Source of the DNA: Eustoma russellianum
Lineage: Eukaryota > Streptophyta > Magnoliopsida > Gentianales > Gentianaceae
Length of the DNA stretch: 64,000 nt
Direction of reading: 5' to 3'
Assembly (NCBI GenBank): GCA_036186865.1
Contig: AP025045.1
Location: forward strand, 17,535,250-17,599,249
Below the pieces are notes generated by a model. The model was given only the letters and a program-made list of their open reading frames with translations. It made no database searches and was not told the DNA's origin. Each line of letters opens with the position of its first letter. Within the stretch, counting starts at the first letter, position 1. The translations under genes and the position numbers were made by a program. Below, in pieces: positions 33,431-46,800 of the stretch.

Positions 33431-34916
33431 TTTGATGTGTGGGCTCCCTGCAATGTGCAAAATGATTTAGGTACCCTTTTAACTTTGGGTCCTTGCGAGT
33501 TAGTTAATCACCTCTTGGTAAAAGTACCTTTCGGTACCCATACTTGGGTGATCCTTCTCGGTCTAGCAAATGGCAAGAATGTAGATGAAGGTGCAATATA
33601 GTAAACATGTGGTGAATGCACTTTGGGCCTTTGGCCAAGGACTCCCTTATACTCATTGTATGTAGGACGTTTTTGATATGTCCTTGTGTTTGTGTGCGTA
33701 GTGCGTGGATGAAATGAATCGTGTATGCATCACTCTTTTCTTTTCATATCTATATGGTACAAAATTGTATTTCACATGATATGGAAGAAGTGGGGCGTGA
33801 GGAAGGGAGAGGTCTTTGCGTCATCTTAGACGCCGTTTTTGGCTTTGGGGTGTCTACTTTCTTAGACACAACGAACTTAGTTGGTTTGGTGGATGCTTCA
33901 TTTGTCTCAACGTATCCCAAACCTGTTTTGTCACTATCATGCTTTTGTGATAAGATAATACGATGCAGCATGTTAGATCCCGTATCAAACGTTTCATCAT
34001 TTTCTCTAAGTCTGTATTCCTTGATTTCAAACTTGAAATCTCGGATTTCATTTCATTATTTTGAGTGGTCAATGATGAAATCTCTGTCTTTAATGCATTG
34101 ATGATGATGACTCTTCTTTAGAATCGTTTAATTGAGCGACAAGATTTCGTTAGAGATTCTAACATCTTCTTGTCTTCAATTAATCGCTTCTTTTCTTAGC
34201 GAGAGTCTTGTGAATTTATGCAATTCTAAATACTGACTAAAAAGATCATCATAAGAAGGCTCAGAGTCAGAATCAAATCAGATGATACCTCATTAGATGC
34301 TTTGGACACAAAGCATACTTGTGCAGTCTCTTCTTCGGTTTCAGTCTCGGAATCCGATGTATCACTCCAAGTGGAGGCTTTTAGAGCACGTTTCCTTTGC
34401 TTGGGTTCTGAGACAAGTCTATTCTTGTTCCGTTCCTTGTCAGGGTATTTATTTGTTTGCTTTTCTTTATTGGGCAGTCATATGATAAATGTCCAAGTTT
34501 GCCACATTCATAACATTTAACATCTTTATCATTTGTCTTGTTCTTATTTCTTTTAGTTGTAGTACCCTTTTTGTTTCTAAATGACCTTCTCATAAATTTT
34601 CTTAAACCTTTAGCCAATAGAATTAGGTCATCGTTATCCGATTCAGAATCACTATCATCTACGTGATCGGAAGAAGTAGAGACGTATTCATTTGATTTAA
34701 AAGCAATAGCTTTACCTTGTTTAGATGATTCCGATTTCCGTATGGTGAGTTTATTCTCATAAACCTTAAGTGATCCAATTAACTCTTCCATCTTTATTGA
34801 GTTCGTTTCTTTGCTTTCTTCTATTGCGGTTACTTTAGGGTCCCACTCTGATGGAAGGCTTCGCAAGACTTTCTGTACTTTTTCCTGCATGGTAAAGGCT
34901 TTACCAAGAGACTCAA
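33431..34916 (-). pseudogene. gag of the inner SIRE-like element, 5' end in the assembly gap
   Basis: The minus strand shows SLGKAFTMQEKVQKVLRSL at the gap edge, an acidic Ser/Asp block (DHVDDSDSESDNDD) and a complete CCHC knuckle C-Y-E-C-G-K-L-G-H-L-S-Y-D-C (about 34520-34480). A coiled-coil-like segment (EISSLKSRNTDLEKMM) and a linker to protease follow. The first part of gag is lost in the N run. Frameshifts occur at about 34380 and 34070. Confidence 0.82.
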
Positions 34917-34926
34917 NNNNNNNNNN
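34917..34926. other. Assembly gap (10 N) at an LTR/gag junction
   Basis: Sequence jumps from mid-gag to a position inside the 5' LTR equivalent to 28194 of the partner LTR. By comparison with the other copies, about 1.0 kb of LTR and about 0.55 kb of leader and gag are missing. The 10 N therefore stand for roughly 1.6 kb, if no other rearrangement lies there. Confidence 0.9.
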
Positions 34927-36924
34927 TTGCAATGCTTGTTCTTGTCTTTGTTTTGCTCTTCTTCCTTTCCTTTTAACCACCTTGGCCGTCCCCCTATAGG
35001 TCCTTCTTCTCTTGAAAATTATCTTTGAAGTCCTTGGGAGAATGTGTGGCATCATTGTAACATGATCTTGCTTATTTGGCACCTCCTCATTGGACAATCA
35101 TTTAACTTTTGCTTACTTAGCACTCATTGATTGGTTGAATGTTGTCATCATTTGATGACTTGGAAAATCTGAGAATTCCACTAAAAACATGTGTCAAAAT
35201 CATCATAAAATAGTTGCCATAACTCATAAGATTACCACATAAATTAAGCAAGGTAATTTCTCCACAAAATTAATGAAAAATTCGGCCATAAAGAATACTT
35301 GACATGCTGAAATTTCAGCATGTGATACATGGTGATATAATTCCAATTACTTCCAAATTTTTATTGATTTTTCTTTTAAAATAAATCATCAATTAGTATC
35401 AAATATTCTCATCATTTTTGGAAATGAAATTGGACACTAATATGGCCAAGAATTCGGCCAAGATGCATACACACACATGCTGAAATTTTTCAGCATGTGT
35501 GATATTCAAGATATCACACTTTATGAATTCATATCTTATTCAAATTACTTCCAATTCTTCTTCCAATTGATCACATGTTTCAAGACACAGAATATAGGCT
35601 AATTAATGGTGAAAATCCGCCAGCCTAGTATTCACATGCTGAAATTTTCAGCATGTGTTTCAAATGAGATAAAGTTTGAAACATTACCTTTTGTAGCTTC
35701 TTTCAAATCACCAACATTGTATGATTGATTCTTGACCAATCAATATGCCAACAAGGCTCCACATAGGCTCCATCACCGCTGTAGAGCGTGTATCAATGTA
35801 TACGAGTGCTGAATTTTATTTTTGCAAACTTTGTAAAATAGTGCACATTTAATAATACACACACGTATATTCCAATCAGCCCTTAATTTAATTTTCTAGA
35901 ACACTTTAAGATGTATGACATATGTAAAAAGTGTCTAGATACGTGTCGTATGATGTGCCAAAAATGTTCCATGTATTGTGTACGTAGAAAACCGAATTTT
36001 CGATGTTTATCGATTACCCGATTTTTCTCTAATTAAATTCCAACTTTTTGCACATGTTATATTATTCTGCTACACATAATATACTAATATAAACTTTAAT
36101 ATTCAGCTTATAAGGATGATTAAAGTGGCACCATTTACATGTGACAAAATTGAAATTGGAATCTCCACAATTTGGCCTTAATGTGGGATGATTTGTGTGT
36201 GCCAACATGGAATGATTTTATGGCTGGAAATAACATCATAGGCACGAAAATTATAATGATTTTTGAGGTGTAGGGGCTGGCAATCTATTTATGGCAAGTA
36301 CGTGACATGTTGGCGAAGTTCGGTATTCGCCCGATACGACAATTTTTGGTTTAGAACCTTTTAACGTGTCGTATTTAATTTGTCATCACCATGACTTATA
36401 TCATATGATATAAGACCTGAATATAATCATAAATATGAGTTAAGTATGATGGTGTGACGTTAACGTACGTACGTAAAATATATAACGTGTCGGTAGTACT
36501 TTAGAATGCATGTGTATGTGCCTTTTTCAAAAAATCTGAAAATATATATATTTATATATATATATTGCCGTGTATATATGTCTGGTAAATGAGGAGGAGG
36601 AGACTTTCCTTTCTTAGTCTTGTTGCCTTTGTGCCTTGTCCAAATGTAGATTCCTTTAATGAACTACTTAGTTTAATTAACCTAGTACTTCACTTAATGA
36701 ACTAGTTTAGTTCATTAATGGTGGCACCTGAAAATAGTATAAACACAACAAATATTCGCCATTTGATGTAAGCTTTAAAGCTTCATGCCTCGTTAATACG
36801 GCAACATTATATATGAACTATATAAGGCAAGTAATATGCATATCATGCACATTTATCTCACACACGTTTTTAAGCTCATTTAAGTCATATATTTTGAAAT
36901 CACTCAAACTCCTTTTTCTCTACA
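34927..36924 (-). repeat. Inner element 5' LTR, distal 2.0 kb
   Basis: It matches 28194-30187 and ends CTCTACA. It retains the triple palindrome module, the 20-bp palindrome and the U3 cluster. The proximal 1.0 kb is in the gap. Confidence 0.92.
35301..35660 (-). repeat. Triple palindrome module, inner 5' LTR
   Basis: Palindromes at about 35301, 35474 and 35633 match the partner LTR in spacing. The third has CCGCCAG in place of CGGCCAG in its neighbouring motif. Confidence 0.85.
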
Positions 36925-39171
36925 CTCCAACCCTTTGCAAACATTGTATGTGAATACAACGATCACGAACACCACTACCTTGCAAGTGCAAGATTGATCA
37001 CACCTTGATCAATATTTTACAACAATAAAGAGAATATTTGGTGGTCTATATGAAGCATATTCAAATGTATGAATATGAGTACAATAGGCTTTTAGAGAGA
37101 AGAAAGAAAGAAGGTGTAGAAGAAGAGAGGATGCAACGTTCTTGATCTTCAATTTGCAAGACTTGTTCTTGTATTTTGTTTGCTCTCTTCTTTCCTTTTT
37201 ATCACCATATGGCCGCCCCCTCTACCCTTTTCTTCCTCTTGAAAATTATCTTCTAAGTCCTTGGAAGAGTGTATTGCATCATTGTGACATGTCTTTGCTT
37301 ACTTGGAAACTCCTTATTGCATGATCATTAATCTCTTGCTTACTTCGCACTCATTGATTGGATGGAAGTTGTCATCATTTGATGACTAGACAAATATGAA
37401 AATAAACCTTAAAAAACATGTGCGAATTAGCCATAAAATTATTTCCATAAAGCATATAATCATCCCACATAATTAGCAAGACAAAGTTCTCCAACTTGTC
37501 ATGATGAATTCGACCATTAACTTCCTCCACATGCTGAAATTTCAGCATGTGTAACATTTGCATTTTATTCAAAACGTTGCCAAGTTTGTATTTGATTTAT
37601 TCCTTGAAAATAAAGAAGAAATCAATCACCATTTAGTACATAACATTCTTATCAATTTTGGAAAAAAATTAATCACCAATAGAGCCATGAATTCAGCCAA
37701 CATACATTCCCACACATGCTGAAATTTTCAGCATGTGTGATATTCAAAGATATCACTTATTTATTCCATAATATATTCAGAACATTTCCATACTATCCCT
37801 CAATTAATCTACATAATTCAAGGTGGTAAATATGTCATTATTTATTGCAAAAATCGGCCAGCTCAAGACAACACATGCTGAATTTTCAGCATGTGTCACA
37901 AATGTGACAAAGTTTGAAATGTTACCTTTTGTAATTCCTTTCTTTATGTCATCAACATTGCATGCTTCATTCTTGGCCAATCAAGATGCCAACAAAGCTC
38001 CACATATCCTCCAATAAAGTTGAGCTAGGCGTGTATGATAGTTGTACATGTGCTGAAATTTATTTTTGCAAACTTTGTAAAATAGTGCATATAATTATAC
38101 ACACAAGGTATATTCCAATCAGCCATTAATTGATTTTTCTATAATACTCTAGAATGTATGAAGTATGTAAAAAGTGTCTAGATACATTTTATATGCCATG
38201 CCAAAAATGTTCCATGTGTCGTGTACGTAGAAAATCGAATTTTCGACGTTTATCGATTACCCGATTTTTCTCTAATTAAATTCCAACTTTTTACACATGT
38301 TATATATATGTTACACATAATATACATAAATTAAACTTTAATATTCAGCACTTAGGCTGATTTAAAGCGGCGCCCAACATGTGACAAAATTGAATTTTGG
38401 AATCTCCACAATTTGGCCTTAATTGTGGGTGATTTGTGTGTGCCAACATGGAATAATTTTATCGCTATACATACCATGTAATCCACGAAATTTGTGGCCA
38501 TTTTTGAAGTGTAGGGGCTGGCCATCTATATATGGAAAGTACGTGACACGTTGGCGAACGTATTCGCCCGATACAATAATTTTGGTTTAGAACCTTTTAA
38601 CGTGTCGTAATAAATTTGTCATTACCATGACTTATATCATATGATATAAGACCTGAATTTACTCATAAATATGAGTCAAATATAGTGGTGTGACGTTAAC
38701 GTACGTTCGCAAAATATATAACGTGTCGGTAGTACGTTGGAATAATATGTATGTGCCTTTTTCAAAAAATCTGAATATATATTATATATATATTATATAT
38801 TATATATATGTTGAAAATGGCGTGTAGGAGGGTGGAGAAACTTTCCTTTCTTCAACTTGTTGCCTTTGTGCCTTTTCCAAATATAGCTTCTTTAATGAAC
38901 TACTTAGTTTAATTAACTAAGTACTTCACTTAATGAACTAGTTTAGTTCATTAATGATGGCACCTGAAAACAGTTCAAACACAACAAATGCTTGTCATTT
39001 GATGTAAGCTTTAAAACTTCATGGCTCACTAGTACGACAACATTATATATGAACTATATAAGGCAAGTTTATGCAACAACGTGTCATGTCATGAAATATG
39101 TATGCATTTCTTTAATACACGTTTATTTAAATCATGCATTCTGTAATCACTCAAACTCCTTTTTCTCTACA
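36925..39171 (-). repeat. Outer element 3' LTR, second segment
   Basis: It starts with the duplicated CTCCA and continues the LTR exactly where 27167 stopped, ending CTCTACA before AATCTCCC. The two segments together make about 3.05 kb, the family LTR length. Confidence 0.92.
37528..37896 (-). repeat. Triple palindrome module, outer 3' LTR
   Basis: Palindromes at about 37528, 37711 and 37871. The first is preceded by TTCGACCA and the third by ATCGGCCAG. Confidence 0.85.
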
Positions 39172-39356
39172 ATCTCCCTTTTGATGATTTACAAAATAAC
39201 CTACATACATGGTTTAAATCGTCCTCCCCTCCAATTGTGCATAAATTCAAATTTTGAATTTCAAATTTCAAATTCGCTCCCCTTTGATTTATGCAATCAG
39301 TTTCTCTCCCCCTTAAATCATGCATTTTCTCCCCCTTTATTTTGGAAAGTCAATCA

Positions 39357-42345
39357 AAAATGCATGTAAATATGGAAGACAATCAAATCAAAGTCAGCAG
39401 AAATCATGCCTAATTTAGAACGAAGATTTTCGTACGTGGCTTGATTAAATGCCTTAGTAAAAATATCCGCTACTTGTGCCTCTGTGCATACGTGATCTAT
39501 GACAATATCACCATTACTTACGTGATCACGAAAAAATGATAATGTACTTCTATATGCTTGGCCTTAGAGTGTAGTACGGGGTTCTTAGACAAGTTGATAG
39601 CGCTCATACTATCGCAATATATAGGAATATGTTGTACTGTGATACCAAAATTAGATAGTTGTTTTTAGCCATAGCAATTGTGTGCAGCAAAGACTAATGC
39701 CATATATTAGCTTCAGTGGTGGATAGTGCGACGATGGCTTGCTTTTTAGAAAACCAGTGAAATAAGTGAATTTTTTATAAATTGAAAGTGCCACTCGTGC
39801 TTTTTCTATCTATTTTACATCCACCATAATCTGCGTCAGTGTAGGCATGCAAGTTCAATTCGCCAAGTCTTTATCATACCAAATGCCTAAGGTGGGTTGT
39901 GTGCTTAATATATCGGAATATTCTTTTCACGGACATTTATAGTGAGACACCTTGGTTGACTTTGAAACTTGCACACTACATAACACTGAACATGATATCA
40001 GGCCTACTAGCAGTAAGATACAGCAAAGAGCCAATCATAGATCTATATAAGGCATTATCAAAATCCTTACCATGTTCATCTTTGTCTAATTAGTGGTGAC
40101 ACTCATTGGGGGTGGGTGACGGTATTAAATTCTCAAAATTGAACTTTTTAATCATATCATTTATATACTTAACTTGGCTAATATGCATGCCTTTAACTCA
40201 TTTGTTTAATTTGCAAGCCAAGAAAGTAATATTTAATTACCAACATAGACATTTCAAATTCCGATTTCATGCCAAATTCGAAATCTTCAACATAGTTTAT
40301 GTGAAGTGGAGCCGGAAAATGATGTCATCAACATAAATTTGAATAATGAGTAAATCCGATTTATCTTGTTTTAACATAAAGTCTATCTATAGTGCCTCTT
40401 TTAAAACCATTTTCTAAAAGAAAAGTAGCAAAATGATCATTACCATGCTCTCGGTGCTTGCTTTAGACAGTATAGTGCCTTCTTTAGTTTGTACACGTGA
40501 TCGGGAGTATGTTTCAAATCTTCAAAACCGGGTGGTTGTTTCACGTATACCTCCTTCTTGTATTAAATCCATTGAAGAATGCACTTTTCACGTCCATTTG
40601 ATAAAGTTTAAAATCTGTTCATGCAAGCATAGCAAGTAAACGTCGTATGGCTTCTAAGCGTGCTAATGGTACAAATGTCTCATCATAATCGATTTCCTTC
40701 TTCTTGATTATATCCTTGTGCTACAAGTCTAGCTTTATTTCTAACAACTTTTCCGTCTTCATTCATTTTATTTCTAAACACCCACTTTGTGTCTATTATA
40801 GTCTTATCTTGTGGTCATGGCACTAAATCCCATACGTCATTTCTAACAAATGATTAAGTTCATCATGCATAGCATCAATCCAAGAAGAATCACTCAAAGC
40901 ATCATGCACATTTTTAGGTTCGATTTCAGATCATGGCATGAAATGATTTATTTCATCCGGATTTATTCTTCTACGTGGTCGCACACCGTGAGTGATATCG
41001 CCTATAATGAGATCATGTGGGTGATCTCTATGCCATCTTGGTTGATTATTTTCTACGTTCTCATGCATTTCTAAGTGATCATGCATTTCTATGTATCATG
41101 CATATCATGCGTGCCATCATCATCATTCAAACAGTTTCAATTCAAAATCATCATCATATTTTTATCTTTATCAATCTCACCAAATTCATAAACTTCACAT
41201 GAATGGATTCTAGAATTTGTCTAGTGATGGGATCATAACATCTGTATGCTTTTGAATTCACAGAATACCCAACAAAGATGCATTCAATTGATTTAGATTC
41301 AAACTTATCTAAATTGTCTTTTGTATTTAACACAAAGCATTTACAACCAAACACACGAAAGTAATCAATTTTAGGCATGCGATCATTTAATATCTCATAA
41401 GGCGTCTCGTTAATTTTCTTTCTAATGGACAAACGATTAACTATGTAGCATGCACAATTTACGGCTTCCGCCCACAAAAATCTAGCAATTTATTCTCACA
41501 AACATGGTTCTAGCAATTTCTTGTAATGTCCTATTCTTTCTTTCTACTATTCCATTTAATTGTGAGTTCTAGGTGGCGAAAACTCGTTTAATTCTTTTTT
41601 CTTCGTAAATTGAAATCATGTCCTTGTTTTTAAATTCACCACCTCTATCACTTCTTATCCTTTTGACATTGACACCATATTGATTTTCAAGTTTTTATTA
41701 GTTTCGCAATCTCAATGGCACTATCATCCTTATGCAAGAAACAAAGTCCAAGTATAACGAGAAAATCATCAACAATCACACAAGCATAGTGACGTCCACC
41801 TAGACTCGTAGTGCCACTAGGACCAAACAAATCAATGCGTAATTCTAAAACTCTAGTCGTGCTTATCTCATTTTAGGTTTTAGTGACTCGCGTGTTTGTT
41901 TGCCTTTTATGCAAGATTCACACAACTGAAAGTTATCTAAATCAAGTGTGTAATCCTCGTATTAGGTTCTTTCGTTGAAGTTTTCAAGTGTAAAAATGCC
42001 AATGTGTCCTAAACGTCTATGCCATAAATTTACGTTAGGTTCATTTGACATGAAACACTTAACCTTAGCGTCTACCATATCATCCATAGAAAGTGTAAAG
42101 ATGTTTCCTTCCCGTTTTCATTTTAAAACTGTTTCTCCATTTTTATTTATTATATTGCAATATGGGTGAGTGAAACACACATCAAAACCATTGGTGCTTG
42201 GGTTTCCAATTGTACCTTTTCCGATGATCTTGCCTTCATTGTTGTCTCCAAAGGTCACGGATCCGCCTTTTTGTGACCTTCTTTCAATTTAGTGAACAAG
42301 CTCGGGTCACCCTGTCATGTGCCTCGGGCAGACCACTATCAAGGA
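39357..42345 (-). pseudogene. pol of the outer SIRE-like element, heavily decayed
   Basis: It is collinear with the inner copy: RNase H end near 39400, RT region 39900-40760, integrase 41100-41900 (YRCYDPITRQILESIHVKF retained), protease near 42150-42345. It has many more frameshifts than the other two copies, so few long frames survive. A deletion of about 75 bp removes part of protease (around 42195). Confidence 0.85.
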
Positions 42346-42395
42346 ACCACTGTATAGATTGTCTTTTAATGTGTGAGTTCACTCGTTTGATGCTT

Positions 42396-43793
42396 TGGAC
42401 ACAAAGCATACTTGTGCAGTTCTCCTCTTCTATTTCAGTCTCGGAATCAGATTACCCACTCCAAGTGGAGGCCTTGAGAGCTCTTTTCCTTTGCTTATGT
42501 TCTTAGACGAGTCTATTCTTGGTCCATTCTTTGTCAGGGTGGTTTGTTTGTTTGCTTGTCCTTATTAGGAAGTCATATGATAGATGTCCAAGTTTAGTGT
42601 ATTCGTAACATTTACATCTTGTCATTTGTCTTGTTCTTATTTCTTTTAGTCGAAGTAGCCTTAGTTTTGTGTTTTTAAGATGACTTTCTCGATGAATTTT
42701 CTTAAGCCTTTAGCCAATAAAATTAAGTCATCGTTATCTAATTCAGAATCACTATCATCTATGTGATCGGAAGAAGTAGGGACGTATTCATGTGATTTAA
42801 ATGCATAGTCTCTACCTTGTTTTGATGATGATTCCGATTTCCTTATGGTGAGTTTGTTCATCATATACTTTAAGTGATCCAATTAGTTCTTCCCATCTTA
42901 ATCGATTTAGTTTCTTTCTTTTCTTCTACCGCTGGTTAACTTAGGGTCCCACTCGGATGGAAGGCTTCGCAAGACCTTTTGTACCTTTTCCTGCATAGTA
43001 AAGGCTTTGCCAAGAGACTCAAGAGAATTATAAATGTTAGTCAAGCGAAGATCCAGTTTTCTATTTCCAATGGAGTCAAAGACATTCTTTCCTTGACTTG
43101 GAATATGATGGAATAAAGCAAAATGACTCACTAAATTGGGTTGCGCTTCTTATATGTGAAGCATCAGTTGATCGGCATTCAATTTTCATTATGGGTCATC
43201 GGAAAACAACCTCCATGTGTTTCTAACACATGGGTATGGTGAGTACATCCGGCCCCCATACCCTATCATAGATGGGAGCCTTAAGGCAATGGGGTAATGA
43301 TGATGATGATGATGAGTCAAGCGAAGATCCATATGAACGATAGATCTATTTGGCAATAATTTAAATGACTCGAGTGTGAACATAAGCATGTTGATCTTGG
43401 ACTCTTTTACGTTGACTAGTGCCTTCGTGTTTCATTTCAAGAATTCTTCACATTTCTTGGGCACTAGAACAATTTGAAACATAGCTAGATTCACTTTTAC
43501 TTAGTCCATTTAGAAGTAATTGCATAGTCCTAGCGTTCATGCTCAGTCTCTTTTTTATCATCACTAGTATACTATTGTCTAGGCTTAAACGACCTCTAGT
43601 GTGTCTCCATCTACAGTGGATAATTTTATGGAACAAATGGACCATCTTCTATAATTGACCAAAGATCAATATCAATTGCCATAAGGAAAAGTTTCATTCT
43701 TAACTTCCATTGAATGAAAGACTCACCGTCAAAAAGAGGAGGCCTTTGACTGGACATACCTTCTTGCTCGGTTTTGAAGTTTGTTGTTGCCAT
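42396..43793 (-). pseudogene. gag of the outer SIRE-like element, interrupted by a SINE
   Basis: ATG at 43793 (minus; MATTNFKTEQEGMSSQRPP). Gag continues with FIQWKLRMKLFLMAIDIDLW and MNARTMQLLLNGLSKSE. A SINE with a 17-bp target duplication sits at 43056-43314. The knuckle region near 42590 is mutated, and the gag C-terminus is missing because of a deletion of about 860 bp ending near 42396. Confidence 0.85.
43039..43331. mobile_element. SINE insertion in gag, 17-bp TSD, GAT tail
   Basis: The direct repeat AGTCAAGCGAAGATCCA occurs at 43039-43055 and 43315-43331. The 259 bp between them (43056-43314) is absent from the corresponding gag of the plus-strand copy, which gives an empty-site comparison. 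The insert ends in GATGATGATGATGATGATG after CCATACCC and GGGTAATG, a SINE-type 3' end. No clear A/B box was identified. Polarity is plus, opposite to the host element. Confidence 0.88.
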
Positions 43794-43835
43794 CTCACTT
43801 AGATCATTGGATCCTTTAGTTGTGAGTGTTCCTGC

Positions 43836-43846
43836 GCCTGATACCA
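43836..43846 (-). promoter_or_regulatory. Primer binding site of the outer element
   Basis: The minus strand reads AGTGGTATCAGGC just inside the LTR. It is the initiator tRNA-Met complement with a changed 3' part (GGC for GAGC). Confidence 0.8.
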
Positions 43847-43848
43847 CT

Positions 43849-46800
43849 TGTAGGATCTGCAAGGCACCACTAGAAGGGGAGGTTGAATAGTGGGTGCAGA
43901 AAATGTGGTTTTTAAAATTGTTTTAAACCAAAAACCTAACTTCTTGAAAACAGTTCTGTTTTCAGGACCAGTTTAGAAACATTTGAAAACTAGGTTGCAG
44001 GTCTTCACAAATTCGAAATTTGGAGAGAACTTAGTCTCAGATGTTCTGAGTATCTCCTAAAATTTTAGATTAAAATTCAACCTCTAACCCCTTGAAAAAA
44101 TCATTGGTGGTCAGATTGCGCAAATCTGCCAGAAACAGTAGACTGATTTGAAAATTAATTCCTATTTATCCGTAACTTCAAATGCTCTGAAATTTTAATG
44201 ACTAACCCCTTATTAGTTGTATTTAATTGGGTTGAAACAGTTGTGAAAAATTCTTTTGGGAAGATAGTCAAATACGTTCAAAGTCTCAACCTTTGCAAGC
44301 CTGAAAATCAGACTGCACTAGTCTCAAAACTTTAGACGTTTGGATGACTTATCCTTGTCCAAAGGGTTAAAACTTGCGCCAAATTAACCTGAAGACTGGT
44401 GCCTATGATTTTGAAATTTTTTGTGATTTTTGAATTTTTTTTACTATTTTTAATAACGTGATGAAAAATAATACACAGTGCTGAAACTAAAAGTAAGTGC
44501 TGAAAGTAAATAACACCCGGGGAATTTTTATACTAGTTCGGTTGAAACAACCTAATCCAATCTTCGAGGACACCTTCCTCGGTTAGCACTAATAACAAAC
44601 ACAAAGAACACCTTACCACACATGGTTGATGGAGTTACACACCAACTCCAAACCCTTTACAAACCTTGTATGTGAATACAACGATCACGAACACCACCAC
44701 CTTGCAAGTGCAAGATTGATCACACCTTGATCAATATTTTACAACAATAAAGAGAATATGCTGGTGGTATATATGAAACATATTCAAATGTATGAATATG
44801 AGTACAATAGGCTTTTAGAGAGAAGAAAGAAAGAAGGTGTAGAAGAAGAGAGGAGTGCAACGTTCTTGATCTTCAATTTGCAAGACTTGTTCTTGTATTT
44901 TGTTTGCTCTCTTCTTTCCTTTTCTATCACCATATGGCCGCCCACTCTAGCCTTTTATTCCTCTTGAAAATTATCTTCTAAGTCGTTGGATGAGTGTATT
45001 GCATCATTATGACATGTCCTTGCTTGCTTGGCAACTCCTCATGGATGATCATTAAGCTCTTGCTTACCTGGCACTCATTGATTGGATGGAAGCTTTCATC
45101 ATTTGATGACTAGACAAATCCTGAAAATAAACCTTAAAACATGTGCGAATTAGCCATAAAATTATTTCCATAAAGCATATAATCATCCCATATAATTAGC
45201 AAGACAAAATTTTCTCCAACTTGCCATGATGAATTCGGCCATTAACTTCCTCCACATGCTGAAATTTCAACATGTGTAACATTTGCATTTTATTCAAAAT
45301 GTTGCCGAAGTGTTGTATGTGATTTATTCCTTGAAAATAAAGAAGAAATCAATCATCATTTAGTACATAACATTCTTATCAATTTTGGAATAAAAATTAA
45401 TCACCAATAGGGCCATGAATTCGGCCAACATACATTCCCACACATGCTGAAATTTTCAGCATGTGTGATATTCAAAGATATCACTTTATTTATTCCATAA
45501 TATATTCAAAAATTTCCATACTATCTCTCAATTAATCAACATAATTCAAGATAGTAAATATGCCATTATTTAGTGCAAAAATCGGCCAGCTCAAGACAAC
45601 ACATGCTGACTTTTCAGCATGTGTCACAAATGTGACAAAGTTTGAAATGTTACCTTTTGTAGTTTCTTTCTTTATGTCACCAATCAAGATGCCGACAAAG
45701 CTCCATATATCCTCCAATAGGCTGAGCTAGGCGTGTATGATAGTTTTACATGTGCTAATTTTATTTTTGCAAACTTTGTAAAATAGTGCAAATATAATTA
45801 TACACCACATGGTATATTCCAATCAGCCCTTAATTGATTTTTCTAGAACACTTTAAAATATATGAAGTATGTAAAAAGTGTCTAGATACATGTTATATGC
45901 GATGCCAAAAATGTTCCATGTGTCGTGTACATAAAAAACCGATTTTCGACGTTATCGATTACCCCGATTTTTCTCTAATTAAATTCCAACTTTTTGCATA
46001 TGTTATATATATATATTATATTGCACATATTATACATAAATGAAACTTTCATATTCAACACTTAGGCTGATCTAAAGTGGCACCCAACATGTGATAAAAT
46101 TGAATTTTGGAATCTCTACAATTGGCCTTACTTGTGGGTGATTTGTGTGTGCCAACATGGAATGATTTTATGGCTGTACATACCATGTAAGCCACGAAAT
46201 TTGTGGCCATTTTGAAGTGTTACAGGCTGGCCATCTATATATGGCAAAGTACGTGACCACGTTGGCAAAGTTTTGGTATTCGCTCGATACGACAATTTTG
46301 GTTTAGAACCTTTTAATGTGTCCGTAATAAATTTGTCATCACCATGACTTATATCATATGATATAAGACCTGAATATACTCATAAATATGAGTCAAATAT
46401 GGTGGTGTGACGTTAACGTACGTTCGCAAAATATATAACGTGTCGGTAAGTACGTTAGATATATGTGTATGTGCCTTTTCAATATATAGTCGAAAATGGC
46501 GTGTAGGAGGGTGGAGAAACTTTCCTTTCTTCAACTTGTTGCCTTTGTGCCTTTCCAAATATAGCTTCCTTTAATGAACTACTTAGTTTAATTAACTAAG
46601 TAATTCATTTAATGAATTAGTTTAGTTCATTAATGATGGCACCTGAAAATAGTTCAAACACAATAAATGTTTGCCATTTAATGTAAGCTTTAAAACTTCA
46701 TGGCTCGTCAGTACGACAACAATATATATGAACTATATAAGGCAAGTTTTATGCAACAGCGTGTCATGTCATGAAATATGTTATGCATTTCTTTAATACA

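Larger units (their letters stand above)
27168..36924 (-). mobile_element. Inner SIRE/Maximus-like copia element nested in an LTR of its own family
   Basis: Ends are TGTAGGATC (27168) and CTCTACA (36924), flanked by CTCCC (27163-27167) and CTCCA (36925-36929), a 4-of-5 target duplication. Uninterrupted family LTRs read CCAACTCCAACCC at this point, which confirms the insertion site. It has a complete 3' LTR, a pol-gag region on the minus strand, then a 10-N gap and the distal 2.0 kb of the 5' LTR. The primer site, gag start and about 1.0 kb of the 5' LTR are absent in the gap. Confidence 0.92.
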
